This document shows, in pieces, positions 48,502-57,391 of a stretch of DNA of 64,000 bases. A model generated the notes under the pieces. That model saw only the letters and a program-made list of their open reading frames with translations, made no database searches and had not been told where the DNA came from. The stretch is taken from positions 4,154,001 to 4,218,000 of the forward strand of contig NZ_CP107836.1 in assembly GCF_036346615.1 (NCBI RefSeq), read 5' to 3'. A program made the position numbers and the translations under genes. Every line of letters starts with the position of its first letter. Position 1 is the first letter of the stretch. The DNA is from Streptomyces sp. NBC_00523. Lineage in GTDB: Bacteria; Actinomycetota; Actinomycetes; Streptomycetales; Streptomycetaceae.

Positions 48502-48876
48502 GTGACCCTGAAAGTCTCTGAGACCGAGCGGGGCGGATGGACCGTGCTGCACATAGGCGGCGAACTGGACCTGCTGACTTCGGCCACCGTCCGCCAGTCC
48601 GTCCACGAGGTGGTGGCCGTGGGCCGCCACGACGTGGTCCTCGACCTGTCCGGGGTCCAGTTCTGCGATTCCAGCGGGGTCGGGGTGCTCATCGCCCTGC
48701 GCCGCCTGATGCGGTCCTGCGGCGGCCGGCTGCGGCTGATCCTGCCCGCCCGGGGCGCGGAGGAGGGCTCCCACGTCAACCGCGTGCTCGCGGCCCTCGG
48801 CGTGCGCCGCTTGTTCGATGTCTTCCCGGACTGGGACGCGGCCGTGGACGAGGAGGCCGAGCCGCTGACGGCCTGA
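48502..48876 (+). CDS. STAS-domain anti-sigma factor antagonist
   Basis: 124 residues from GTG 48502. A single STAS domain: WTVLHIGGELDLLTSATVR, then DLSGVQFCDSSGVGVLIAL with Asp56-Ser57-Ser58, where a serine would be phosphorylated by an anti-sigma kinase as in SpoIIAA. Unphosphorylated, it would free a sigma factor by binding an RsbW-like HATPase. A candidate HATPase is encoded at 49876, with an EF-hand gene between. Its true partner is unproven. Confidence 0.9.
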   Translation: MTLKVSETERGGWTVLHIGGELDLLTSATVRQSVHEVVAVGRHDVVLDLSGVQFCDSSGVGVLIALRRLMRSCGGRLRLILPARGAEEGSHVNRVLAALGVRRLFDVFPDWDAAVDEEAEPLTA

Positions 48877-48957
48877 AACGGTTGTCGCCGCATCGGTGCG
48901 TGCGGAGCTGTCACAGGGCTGAGCCCGGTAAGTGACACGTGACGCCCGAAGGCGTCG

Positions 48958-48963
48958 TACGCT
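48958..48963 (+). promoter_or_regulatory. -10 element TACGCT of the EF-hand gene, leaderless
   Basis: TACGCT ends 6 nt before ATG 48970 and no ribosome site precedes the ATG. TGACAC (48933-48938) is a possible -35 with a long 19-bp spacer. This implies transcription separate from the STAS gene. Confidence 0.45.
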
Positions 48964-48969
48964 CCCCGC

Positions 48970-49491
48970 ATGGACAGCGCAGAGTATGAGCGCAAGATCG
49001 CCTTCCGCTTCGCCGCCTTCGACCAGGACGGCAACGGATACATCGATCGCGCGGATTTCAACGCCGCCGCGGCCCGTCTGCTCACCGAGTTCGGTACGAC
49101 GGCCCGCTGCGACAAGGGCCAGGCGCTCTACAACGGCGCCGAGGCGTTCTGGCAGGGCATGGCGGGCATCGCCGACGTGGACGGGGACCAGCGCGTCACC
49201 CGTGAGGAGTTCGTGGGCGGCGCGGTCAAGCGGCTGCGCGACAACCCGGAGCGCTTCGCGGAGATCGCCCGCCCGTTCCTGCGCGCGGCGCTCGCGGTGG
49301 CGGCCGGGCCGTCCGGCGGGAACCGGGCACCGGTGCCGGCCGTGGAGCGGGCCCTGAGAGTCCTCGGCGCCAGCCCGGACGCGGCGGCGTTCGCCGCGCA
49401 GAGCCTGGACACGGACCGGGACGGCGGGGTCGTGGAGGAGGACGCGGTGGCCGCGCTGGCGGCGTACGTGACGGTCATCGAGCCGGACTAG
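48970..49491 (+). CDS. EF-hand calcium-binding protein
   Basis: 173 residues, similar in length to calerythrin-type sarcoplasmic calcium-binding proteins. Three canonical loops are visible: 18-29 (DQDGNGYIDRAD), 69-80 (DVDGDQRVTREE) and 147-158 (DTDRDGGVVEED); the helix pair between residues 30 and 68 may be a fourth, degenerate hand. Loops 1 and 3 end in Asp instead of Glu, which usually weakens or alters Ca/Mg selectivity. It may buffer or sense Ca2+. It lies between the STAS and HATPase genes. Confidence 0.92.
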   Translation: MDSAEYERKIAFRFAAFDQDGNGYIDRADFNAAAARLLTEFGTTARCDKGQALYNGAEAFWQGMAGIADVDGDQRVTREEFVGGAVKRLRDNPERFAEIARPFLRAALAVAAGPSGGNRAPVPAVERALRVLGASPDAAAFAAQSLDTDRDGGVVEEDAVAALAAYVTVIEPD

Positions 49492-49875
49492 GGCGCGACG
49501 CCCGGGGGCACCGGGCCCCCGGGCGTGACGCAGCGCTACGACCGGTCACCGATACCGGCTTGTGTCCTTTGCGTGATTCGTCACGGCGTGGAGTCGGCGC
49601 CCGGCTCGGGTACCCTCCGTGGGATGCGAGTGGTTCTGGAACCTGTCGGTCCGGACGCGGCCTCCGAGGCGCGTCGGGTCCGGGTGAGGTGCTGTTCGAC
49701 TCCCCGCAATGTGCGTCGCACAGTATGCACTACGGGTACTCCTTCGCGCTGGAATATGCCCGAAGCGCTTGTTGCGGTGACTGTACGTCAACCATGCTGT
49801 CGTGCAAGGGAATCACGTTCCGTGACCCTTTGGAGGCGCGAGGCGATGTGTCCGCCGGTTCGGATGGTGTGAGCG
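49492..49875. other. 384-bp gap upstream of the HATPase gene
   Basis: No convincing gene. An 83-codon frame from ATG 49624 ends at 49872 but has weak GC3 and an odd composition (many Cys, Thr and Arg). Two GGGTAC hexamers (49608-49613 and 49734-49739) resemble the -10 of Streptomyces stress sigma factors of the SigB type, but their -35 partners do not fit a 14-16-bp spacing. The region is less GC-rich than its surroundings. Confidence 0.35.
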
Positions 49876-50346
49876 GTGCAGGTGCTTCAGGTTCAGTTGG
49901 AGGTCGGGCCCGACCCCGCGGAGGTCGGACGGGCCCGCAGATGGGCGCGCTCACGGCTCGCCGGTTCCGGTGTGAGGGACGACGAGCCGCTGGCCGAGAC
50001 CCTCATCCTGCTCATCTCGGAGCTGGTGACCAACGCGGTCGTGCACACCGGCTGTCCGGCCGTGCTGCGCATGCTCTTCGGCCCGACGGGCGCCCCGGGC
50101 GGCGCCGGGACCGTGCGCGTCGAGGTGGCCGACGCCAGCTGCCGCCCGCCGCAGCAGCGGCACGCGCGGGGTGAGGACACCGGCGGCCGGGGCCTGGAGC
50201 TGGTTGACGGCCTCGCCGACCGCTGGGGCTGGCAGCCGGAGGGCGCGGGCAAGCGGATCTGGTGCGAGGTGGACCGCAGCGTCCCGCTGATCCAGGGCCG
50301 GCTCCAGCCCGGCGCGCACGGCGCCGAGCCGAGCCACGCGGTCTAG
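49876..50346 (+). CDS. HATPase-domain protein (anti-sigma regulatory factor, RsbW-like)
   Basis: 156 residues from GTG 49876. The Bergerat ATP-binding fold shows N-box ELVTNAVVHTG, G1 region VEVADASCRPP and G2 region GGRGLELVDGLADRWGW. It is the Streptomyces single-domain group that phosphorylates STAS proteins and sequesters sigma factors. The STAS protein at 48502 is the nearest candidate partner. Its leader is long and unusually poor in GC. Confidence 0.88.
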   Translation: MQVLQVQLEVGPDPAEVGRARRWARSRLAGSGVRDDEPLAETLILLISELVTNAVVHTGCPAVLRMLFGPTGAPGGAGTVRVEVADASCRPPQQRHARGEDTGGRGLELVDGLADRWGWQPEGAGKRIWCEVDRSVPLIQGRLQPGAHGAEPSHAV

Positions 50347-50349
50347 GCC

Positions 50350-51342
50350 CTAGGCCCGGTTCCCCGCCGTCGAGCGGAACGTGCGGCGGTACACCGTCGG
50401 TGAGACGCCCAGCGCCGCCTGGAGGTGCTGCCGCAGCGACGTGGAGGTGCCGAAGCCGGCGTCCCGGGCGACCTGGTCGATGGACAGGTCCGTGGACTCC
50501 AGGAGCCGGCGCGCCAGCTCCACGCGCTGCTGGGTGAGCCACTGCACGGGGCTGACGCCGACCTCCTCGCGGAACCGCCGGGTGAACGTCCGTACGCTCA
50601 TCGCCTCCTGCTGGGCCATGTCCCGCAGCAGGATCGGCTGCTCCAGCCGGGCCAGCGCCCAGGCCCGCGCGGTCGTCGTCGTGGCGAACTGGGTGTCCGG
50701 CACGGGCCGCTGGATGTACTGCGCCTGGCCCCCGTCCCGGTGCGGCGGCACGACCGTGCGCCGGGCGACGTCATTGGCGACGGCGGTCCCGTGGTCGCGC
50801 CGCACCATGTGCAGGCAGAGGTCGATCCCGGCGGCGACTCCGGCGGACGTCAGTACGTCCCCGTCGTCGATGAACAGGACGTCCGGGTCGACGCGGACGC
50901 GGGGGAAGAGCCGCTGGAAGTGGTCGGCGGAGGCCCAGTGCGTGGTGGCGGGGCGCCCGTCCAGACAGCCGGCGGCGGCCAGGACGTAGCTGCCGGTGCA
51001 GATGGACACCATCCGGGTGCCCGGCCGGATGTACGCGAACGCGGCGGCCAGCTCGTCGGACAGTCGCCCCTCGCTGTGGACGGGTCCCAGCTCGTAACTG
51101 GCCGGAATGACGACCGTGTCGGCCGTGGCGAGCGCCTCGGGCCCGTGCCCGACCATGATCGAGAAGTCCGCGTCGGTGTGGACCGGCCCCGGCGGCCGGA
51201 CCGAGCACGTCACGACGTCGTACAGCTTCCGCGCCCGGTCCCGCTGCTCCACGGGGCGGGCGAGCCCGAAAATCCTCTGGGGGATGCCCAGTTCGAAGGG
51301 GAGCAGCCCGTCGAGGGCGAGAACGACGACCCGGTGCGGCAC
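50350..51342 (-). CDS. GlxA-family AraC-type regulator (DJ-1/PfpI plus HTH)
   Basis: 330 residues from GTG 51342, preceded by AAGGGAG. The N-terminal DJ-1/PfpI domain (about 1-190) contains MVSICTGSYVLAAAGCLDG; the C-terminal AraC domain (about 215-325) has ARLEQPILLRDMAQQEAMSVRT in parts, then RLLESTDLSIDQVARDAGFG. Such regulators often control neighbouring exporters or catabolic genes. It is divergent from an MFS transporter, the probable target; TGGT-ATAG-ACCA lies between them. Confidence 0.9.
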   Translation of the reverse strand: MPHRVVVLALDGLLPFELGIPQRIFGLARPVEQRDRARKLYDVVTCSVRPPGPVHTDADFSIMVGHGPEALATADTVVIPASYELGPVHSEGRLSDELAAAFAYIRPGTRMVSICTGSYVLAAAGCLDGRPATTHWASADHFQRLFPRVRVDPDVLFIDDGDVLTSAGVAAGIDLCLHMVRRDHGTAVANDVARRTVVPPHRDGGQAQYIQRPVPDTQFATTTTARAWALARLEQPILLRDMAQQEAMSVRTFTRRFREEVGVSPVQWLTQQRVELARRLLESTDLSIDQVARDAGFGTSTSLRQHLQAALGVSPTVYRRTFRSTAGNRA

Positions 51343-51421
51343 AGCGGACTCCCTTCGGCCGGCAAGGGCCCGCGAAAAGCCCCTAGCTGGTATAGACCAT
51401 AAGCTGATACATGTCATCGGT

Positions 51422-52726
51422 GTGAAGGAAAAGTCAGCAGACTCCGTGTGCATTCCCGCCACGGACCCCCAGGCCGCCGCCCTCGGCGGCCCGTCCCCTC
51501 TCCCGCCCCTGCCGCCTCTGTTCGAGGAGTCCGGCAGGCAGCTCTGGAACCGTAACTTCAGGCTGTTCTTCGTCGCCCGCACGGCCGCCGTCTTCGGCGA
51601 CGGCATGATCCCCGTCGCCCTCACCGCGGGGCTCCTCGGTGCCGGCCGCCCGGCCTCCTCGGTCGGTTACGCGCTGGCCTGCTGGATGGGCCCGCTCGCC
51701 GTGTTCGTCCTCTTCGGCGGGGTCCTCGCGGACCGGTTCACGCCGCGCCGCATGATGATCATCGCCGACGTGCTCCGGTTCGCCGGCGCCTCCGTGCTCG
51801 CCGTGGCCTTCGCGGCCGGCAACCCGCCGCTCTGGGCGGTGTACGCGCTGAGCTCGGTCGCCGGTGTCGGCGCCGCCCTGTTCCAGCCGGGCGTCGCGTC
51901 CACCGTGCCGCGCGTCGCCCCGGACGTGCAGCGCGCCAACGCCACGCTGCGCGTGTCCGAGGCGCTGATGACCATGGCGGGCCCCGCCTTCGCGGGCGTC
52001 CTCGTCGGCCTGGCGAGCGCGGGCGCGGTGTACGCCGCCAACGCCTCGACCTTCCTGGTCTCCGGGGCGTGCCTCTTCCTGCTCCGGCTGGCCCCGGCCC
52101 CCTCGGACGAGGCGCCGCGCGGTTCGTTCCTCGCCGAGCTTGTTGACGGCTGGCGGGAGTTCACCGCGCGCAGCTGGCTCTGGGGCGTGATCGCCGTCTG
52201 GACGGTGTACGGCTTCGCCGTGCTCGGCCCGATGCTCCCGCTCACCGCCGTCCGGGTCACCGAGGCGCACGGCTCGGGGACGTACGGCGCGATGATGGCG
52301 GTGAACGGCGCGGGCAGCGTCGTCGGCGGGCTGCTCGCCCTGCGCCTGCGCCCGCGCCGCCCCCTCGCGGCGGGCGCCGTCGCGCTCACCGGCGTCTGCG
52401 CGAACCTCGTGGTGCTGGGCCTCGGGCTCTCCGTACCGGCCCTGGGCGCGGGCCAGTTCGTGGCGGGCGCGGCCTCCGCGTTCTGGCTGGTGATGTGGTC
52501 CACCACGGTCCAGACCCACGTACCGCCCGAATCCCTCAACCGCCTGCACGCGTACGACGTCGCCGGGTCGCTGCTCATGGTGGCGGCGGGCCGTGCCCTT
52601 GCGGGCCCGCTCGCGGACCAACTGGGGGCGCCGGAGGTGCTGTTCGCCGGTGCGGTGGTCAACATCCTGGCGGTGGGCGTGCTGCTCGCGGCCCGCCCGA
52701 TCCGCCGCCTGGAACGGATCGGCTGA
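51422..52726 (+). CDS. MFS transporter (drug/efflux type)
   Basis: 434 residues from GTG 51422 with about twelve membrane helices. The family signature GGVLADRFTPRRMM (motif A) follows helix 2, and AAVFGDGMIPVALTAGLL lies in helix 1. It resembles the enterobactin-exporter-like or macrolide-efflux MFS_3 group, so it probably exports small molecules. It is divergent from the GlxA regulator, across a 79-bp gap with TAAGCT (51400-51405) as a possible -10. Substrate unknown. Confidence 0.87.
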   Translation: MKEKSADSVCIPATDPQAAALGGPSPLPPLPPLFEESGRQLWNRNFRLFFVARTAAVFGDGMIPVALTAGLLGAGRPASSVGYALACWMGPLAVFVLFGGVLADRFTPRRMMIIADVLRFAGASVLAVAFAAGNPPLWAVYALSSVAGVGAALFQPGVASTVPRVAPDVQRANATLRVSEALMTMAGPAFAGVLVGLASAGAVYAANASTFLVSGACLFLLRLAPAPSDEAPRGSFLAELVDGWREFTARSWLWGVIAVWTVYGFAVLGPMLPLTAVRVTEAHGSGTYGAMMAVNGAGSVVGGLLALRLRPRRPLAAGAVALTGVCANLVVLGLGLSVPALGAGQFVAGAASAFWLVMWSTTVQTHVPPESLNRLHAYDVAGSLLMVAAGRALAGPLADQLGAPEVLFAGAVVNILAVGVLLAARPIRRLERIG

Positions 52727-52840
52727 GGTCCGGGGGCTCCGCCCCCGGGCCCCCGCTCCTCAATCGCCGGAGGGGCTTGATTGCGCCGCGCCGCCACTTT
52801 CAGCCTCGCCGGCGTTTGAGGCGCGGGGTCCGGGGCTGGA
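52727..52840. repeat. REP-like inverted repeats of the Streptomyces GCTCCGCCCC type
   Basis: Unit 1 (about 52727-52780) has a hairpin CCGGGGGC/GCCCCCGG, then CTCCTCAATCGCCGGAGGGGC. Unit 2 (about 52801-52840) is the partial inverse, with GCCGGCGTTTGAGGCGCGGGG and TCCGGGGC. This is the classic intergenic repeat scattered through Streptomyces genomes. The first hairpin probably ends the MFS transcript. Confidence 0.85.
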
Positions 52841-52915
52841 GGGTGGCCCGATCCCTGCGAACCGTGGCCATCGGGCCACTCGTGGGGGAGGGCGCCGGGC
52901 CCGGATGCTGGGCGG

Positions 52916-54232
52916 GTGAATCCGACAACCGAGAGCGTCGCTCCCGTCGCCCCCGCGCCCAACGCCCCCGGGAAGCCCGGCCGGTGGCGTATCCACCGTG
53001 CCTGGATCGTCGCCGCCGTCACCTTCGTGACGATCATCGGCGGGGCCGCCTTCAACTCCCTGCCCGGGCTCCTCTTCGACCCGCTCCAGGACGAGTTCGG
53101 CTGGTCGCGCGGGCAGATCGGGCTCGCCGTCTCGATCGACATGGCGCTGTACGGGCTCACCGCGCCGTTCGCCGCCGCGCTGATGGACCGGTTCGGTATC
53201 CGGCGGGTGGTGGCCGTGGCGCTGACCATGGTCGCGGCCGGGGCGCTGGCGAGTGTGTGGATGACGGCGGCCTGGCAGCTGATGCTCTACTGGGGCCTCC
53301 TCGTGGGGCTCGGCACGGGTTCGATGGCGCTGGCGTTCTCCGCGACGGTCACCAACCGCTGGTTCACCGCCCGGCGCGGTCTGGTGACCGGTGTCCTCAC
53401 CGCCGCCGGGGCCTCGGGCCAGCTGGTCTTCCTCCCGCTCTGCGCGTGGATCGTGGACCGGCACGGCTGGCGCCCGGCGTCGGTGACCGTGGCGCTGGCG
53501 GCCCTGGTCGTCGTCCCGTTCGTGTGGCTCCTGATGCGCGACCACCCGGCCGACGTGGGGCTCGCCCCGTACGGCGGGGAGTACACCGAGAAGCCGGCGC
53601 CCGCGCGGGGGGCGGCGGGCCGGACCGTGCGGGTGCTGTTCGACGCGGCGCGCACGGGGCCGTTCTGGCTGCTGGCCGGGTCCTTCGCGATCTGCGGCGC
53701 CTCCACCAACGGCCTGATCCGTACGCACTTCGTGCCCTCGGCGCACGACCACCACATGCCGATCACCGCGGCGGCGTCGCTCCTCGCGGTCATCGGGATC
53801 TTCGACATCATCGGCACGGTGTTCTCCGGCTGGCTCACCGACCGCTTCGACGCGCGTCGCCTGCTGGCGGTGTACTACGGGCTGCGCGGGATCTCGCTGC
53901 TGTTCCTGCCGCTCCTGATGCAGGCCACGGTGGAGCCGCCGATGGTCTTCTTCATCGTCTTCTACGGCCTGGACTGGGTCGCCACGGTCCCCCCGACCCT
54001 GGCCCTGTGCCGCGAGCAGTACGGCGACGACAGCGCGATCGTCTTCGGCTGGGTCCTGGCGTCGCACCAGGTGGGCGCGGCACTGGTCGCTTTCCTGGGC
54101 GGGGTGGCGCGGGACTACTTCGGTACGTATGACGTGGTCTGGTACGCGGCGGGGGCGATGTGCGCCGTGGCGACGCTGATGGTGCTGGTGATCCGGCGGG
54201 TCCGGGGGCCGGTGTCTGCGGCGCTGGTGTGA
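52916..54232 (+). CDS. MFS transporter (OFA/monocarboxylate-like)
   Basis: 438 residues from GTG 52916. About twelve helices; the N-terminal half has AFNSLPGLLFDPLQDEFGWS, AALMDRFGIRRVV and FSATVTNRWFTARRGLVTGV, all typical of the oxalate/formate antiporter and monocarboxylate-porter group. Substrate unknown. A repeat array separates it from the first MFS gene, so it is probably a separate transcript; the membrane-protein gene follows 23 bp downstream. Confidence 0.87.
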   Translation: MNPTTESVAPVAPAPNAPGKPGRWRIHRAWIVAAVTFVTIIGGAAFNSLPGLLFDPLQDEFGWSRGQIGLAVSIDMALYGLTAPFAAALMDRFGIRRVVAVALTMVAAGALASVWMTAAWQLMLYWGLLVGLGTGSMALAFSATVTNRWFTARRGLVTGVLTAAGASGQLVFLPLCAWIVDRHGWRPASVTVALAALVVVPFVWLLMRDHPADVGLAPYGGEYTEKPAPARGAAGRTVRVLFDAARTGPFWLLAGSFAICGASTNGLIRTHFVPSAHDHHMPITAAASLLAVIGIFDIIGTVFSGWLTDRFDARRLLAVYYGLRGISLLFLPLLMQATVEPPMVFFIVFYGLDWVATVPPTLALCREQYGDDSAIVFGWVLASHQVGAALVAFLGGVARDYFGTYDVVWYAAGAMCAVATLMVLVIRRVRGPVSAALV

Positions 54233-54255
54233 CAATCGCCCCGGAGGGGGCTCTT

Positions 54256-55233
54256 ATGTCGAGGAACACCGTGTGGGACACGCGCAGGCCGTGGGGGAAC
54301 TGGCGACCGGCGAAGGTGCCGGTCGGGCCGCCGCCCGTGTGGTCGGAGCGATTGGTCGTGGCGGGGGCGGCGGCGCTGTACGTGGGCCTGATGCTCGCCT
54401 TCGAGGTGTACGCCTTCGCGGAAGCCACCTTCGAGAACTGGGCGCCGTCGGAGGGGATCGGGGGTGGCTTGCTCATGCTGCCGTTCTCCCTGTGCTGTGG
54501 TGTCCCGGTCGCTCTGTGGGTGAACCTGGCGGTCGTGCTGCCCGTGGTCTGGGCGGCCCGCCGGGTGAGCGGCCGGCTGCACGGGCGGGACGCCTGGTGG
54601 TGGGTGCCGGCGATCGCCGTGGTTCCGGCCGCCCTGATCACGATCGTCGTCGCGGTCACGCTGCACCCCGGGCCCGCCCCCCTGGCCCTGACCTGCCTGG
54701 CGGGAGAAGCGCTGATCGCCGGGCCCGCCCTCCTGGCACGGGAGGCAGGGCTGCACGGGAGGCGGCTCCATCCGCGCATTTTCGGCTACGGGGCGGTGGC
54801 GGTGGCGGTCGTGTTCGGCATCGGCATGACGGCGTTCCGGATCGGGCTCCTCACCGAGTACCGCCCGCCGCAGGTCAACGCGGCCCTCCTGGCGGGTACC
54901 TGGACCGACGGGCACGGTGGCACCCTGCGGCTGGACGCCGACGGCTCGGCCCGCGCCGAGGGCCTGACGGACCACGAATCCGCGTACGCGGACAACGCGG
55001 ACGCCGACCGCGCGAAGTACCGCTGCACGGGCCCGGGCGCCTGGGTGTACGAACCCGGGGATGCCACGACCTGGGACCAGCGCCTGAACGTGAGCATCGA
55101 GCGCTGCGGCTTCGACGACTTCAACGAGTACGTCGACTCCGGCTGGCTGATCAGCGGCACGCCCGAGCACCCGAAGCTGGTCCGCCTGTACGGCGACCTG
55201 GACGCCCCGGGGGTGTACACCCTCACCCGCTGA
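54256..55233 (+). CDS. Membrane protein with an extracellular C-terminal domain
   Basis: 325 residues from ATG 54256 after CCGGAGGGGG. About five hydrophobic helices in residues 30-210 (LVVAGAAALYVGLMLAFEVYAF in parts; AVVLPVVWAARRV; IFGYGAVAVAVVFGIG) and a soluble C-terminal ~110-residue domain with two cysteines (YRCTGPGAWVYEP; IERCGFDDF) that could form a disulfide outside. I do not recognise a family. Function unknown. Confidence 0.72.
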   Translation: MSRNTVWDTRRPWGNWRPAKVPVGPPPVWSERLVVAGAAALYVGLMLAFEVYAFAEATFENWAPSEGIGGGLLMLPFSLCCGVPVALWVNLAVVLPVVWAARRVSGRLHGRDAWWWVPAIAVVPAALITIVVAVTLHPGPAPLALTCLAGEALIAGPALLAREAGLHGRRLHPRIFGYGAVAVAVVFGIGMTAFRIGLLTEYRPPQVNAALLAGTWTDGHGGTLRLDADGSARAEGLTDHESAYADNADADRAKYRCTGPGAWVYEPGDATTWDQRLNVSIERCGFDDFNEYVDSGWLISGTPEHPKLVRLYGDLDAPGVYTLTR

Positions 55234-55236
55234 CCC

Positions 55237-56427
55237 TCAACGCCCCTTGCGGGCAACCCGCTTCGCGATCCGTTCCGCGTCCCGGGCCAGTTCGCGGAGC
55301 ATGCCGCTGATGGGGTTCGTGAAGCCGGTGAAGTACAGGCCGGGGGCCTGCTTCGGGGTGCGGGGGCCGTGGGTCACCGGGCGGCCGCGGTCGTCCAGGA
55401 CGTCGAGGTGGCCGAGCAGGGGTTCCAGGGCGCGGACGTAGCCGGTGGCCGCGATCACGACGTCCGGGGTGGCCCGGGTGCCGTCCGCGAGGACCACCGC
55501 GTCCTTGTCGAACGACTCGACGGCCGCCACGGGTTGCACCCGGCCGCGCTTCACCGCGTCGATCAGGCCGACGTCCTGGACCGGGATCGCGCCCTCCTTG
55601 ACGCGGGAGTACAGGCCCGTGTCGGGGCGGGGCAGCCCGTGCTCCGACAGGTCCGGCACGGCGGCGCGGGCCATCAGGCGGCCCGCCCGGTCCACCAGGG
55701 CGACGGGCAGCCTGCGGACCAGGATGCCGGTGGCCTGCGCGGGCCAGCCCGCCGTGGAGCGGCGCACGATGTGCGGAACGGTGCGCACCGCGAGCCGTAC
55801 GCGCGAGGCGCCGCCCTCCACGAGGTCGACGGCGATCTCCGCGCCCGTGTTGCCGACGCCGACGACCAGGACGTCCTTGCCCGCGTACGGGGCCGGGGAG
55901 CGGTAGTCCGAGGCGTGCAGCAGCTCCCCGGTGAACGTCTCGCGGCCCGGCCAGTCCGGCAGCCGCGGGGTGTGGTTGAAGCCGGTGGCGACGACGACGG
56001 CGCGGCCGGTCAGCTCGCGGCCGCCGCTCGCGCTCAGCCGCCAGCCGGTGCCGTCCGCCGCGCGGTCGATCCGGGAGACCTCGACGCCGGTGATCACTTC
56101 CAGCTCGTGGTGCTCGGCGTACTTCTCCAGGTACCGCACGACGTTGTCGCGGGCGACCCAGCGGCCGAACTTCCTCGGCATCGGGAGCCCCGGCAGCGCG
56201 GACCAGCGCCGGGTGGTGTGCAGGTGCAGCCGGTCGTAGTGGCCCCGCCAGGACGCGCCGACGGCCCCGGACTTCTCCAGGACGACCGCCCGGACGCCCC
56301 GCGCGCGCAGGGCGGCCGCCGCGGCCAGTCCGCCCGGGCCGCCGCCGATGACGTAGACGGGGCGGTCCTCGGTGAGGTCGGTGGGGGCCGGGGAGGTGCT
56401 ACCGGCGGTAGGTGCGCTGTCGGACAT
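55237..56427 (-). CDS. Flavin-dependent monooxygenase / NAD(P)-binding protein
   Basis: 396 residues from ATG 56427. An N-terminal FAD-binding motif VIGGGPGGLAAAAALRARG and a second nucleotide-binding motif VVGVGNTGAEIAVDLVEGG are present. They are separated by a region that includes ATGFNHTPRLPDWPG, the ATG motif of flavoprotein monooxygenases. It resembles YUCCA/indole-pyruvate-monooxygenase-like and FMO-related enzymes that oxidise N or S in organic substrates. The substrate is unknown. It converges with the membrane-protein gene. Confidence 0.87.
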   Translation of the reverse strand: MSDSAPTAGSTSPAPTDLTEDRPVYVIGGGPGGLAAAAALRARGVRAVVLEKSGAVGASWRGHYDRLHLHTTRRWSALPGLPMPRKFGRWVARDNVVRYLEKYAEHHELEVITGVEVSRIDRAADGTGWRLSASGGRELTGRAVVVATGFNHTPRLPDWPGRETFTGELLHASDYRSPAPYAGKDVLVVGVGNTGAEIAVDLVEGGASRVRLAVRTVPHIVRRSTAGWPAQATGILVRRLPVALVDRAGRLMARAAVPDLSEHGLPRPDTGLYSRVKEGAIPVQDVGLIDAVKRGRVQPVAAVESFDKDAVVLADGTRATPDVVIAATGYVRALEPLLGHLDVLDDRGRPVTHGPRTPKQAPGLYFTGFTNPISGMLRELARDAERIAKRVARKGR

Positions 56428-56602
56428 GCTTCGGAGCGTAATCGCGCGACTGCTTGATGGGTCTCGGTCAAGACCGGAATCGATTGCGAATTGATCACGC
56501 TCGAACGCGGGTGCGGGGCGCGGCACCCGCGCGCGGGCCGGAACGCCCCCGGTGGCACGCTGGGGGGTGCCCGATCCGTACGGCCGTGAGGGAAGCGATC
56601 CG

Positions 56603-57385
56603 TTGAACACCGGCAGCTACTACGAGCGCATCGACGCCCACCGCTACAAGCCGACCGCCCACGCGAGCGGCGCGTGGAGCACGGACGAGGTGCACTTCAG
56701 CCCGTTCGGCGGGCTCCTGGTCCACGCCGTCGAGCGGCACCTCGCGGAGCGGCCCGGCGAGCGGCTGCTGCTGTCCCGGATCAGCTTCGACATCCTCGGG
56801 CGGCTCGCCCTGGACGAGTGCGAGATCCGCGTCGAGACCGTCCGCCCCGGCCGCACCATCGAGCTGGTGGAGGCCGTCGCCCTCATCGCGGGCCGCCCGG
56901 TCGTCCGGGCCAGGGCCTGGTCGCTCGCCCCCGTCGACACCACCGAGGTCGCCGACGGCGAGGACGACCGGCTCACCCCGCCCGAGGCGCTCGCCCCCTG
57001 GCCGATGGCCGATCTCTGGCCCGGCGGCTACATCGCCTCGCTCGACGTCCGCCCGCTCGCCCCGCCGCTGCCCGGCCGCACCACCGCCTGGATCTCCACC
57101 CCGCTCGACCTGGTCGCGGGCGAGAGCGCCGGGCCGCTGGCCTCGTACGTGGCGCTCGTGGACACCGCCAACGGCATCGCCGTACGCGAGCAGCCCACCG
57201 AGTGGATGTTCCCCAACGTGGACCTGACGATCCATCTGCACCGCCAGCCCGAGGGCCGCTGGACCGGGCTCGACACCACGGTCGTCTTCGGCCCCACCGG
57301 ACAGGGCCTGACCAGCACGGTCCTGCACGACGTCCACGGCCCGGTCGGCCGGGCGGAGCAGATCCTGACGGTCCGCCCGCTCTGA
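56603..57385 (+). CDS. Thioesterase-like (hotdog-fold) protein
   Basis: 260 residues if TTG 56603 is used, the start best supported by AGGGAAG 8 nt upstream; GTG 56552 or 56567 would extend it. A double hotdog domain is suggested: TDEVHFSPFGGLLVHAVERHL, then the second half from about residue 130. It resembles actinobacterial acyl-CoA thioesterase/PaaI-like or YbaW relatives. No catalytic residue was confirmed. It converges with the AAA+ gene, only 6 bp away. Confidence 0.78.
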   Translation: MNTGSYYERIDAHRYKPTAHASGAWSTDEVHFSPFGGLLVHAVERHLAERPGERLLLSRISFDILGRLALDECEIRVETVRPGRTIELVEAVALIAGRPVVRARAWSLAPVDTTEVADGEDDRLTPPEALAPWPMADLWPGGYIASLDVRPLAPPLPGRTTAWISTPLDLVAGESAGPLASYVALVDTANGIAVREQPTEWMFPNVDLTIHLHRQPEGRWTGLDTTVVFGPTGQGLTSTVLHDVHGPVGRAEQILTVRPL

Positions 57386-57391
57386 GGGCCC

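Noticed and set aside
49608..49739. SigB-type promoters with GGGTAC -10
   Set aside because: Two GGGTAC hexamers exist, but no GNNT-type -35 lies at a 14-16-bp spacing, so they are not listed as promoters.
49525..49872. 115-codon plus-strand frame before the HATPase gene
   Set aside because: Weak GC3, cysteine- and threonine-rich composition and no ribosome site; more like intergenic DNA.
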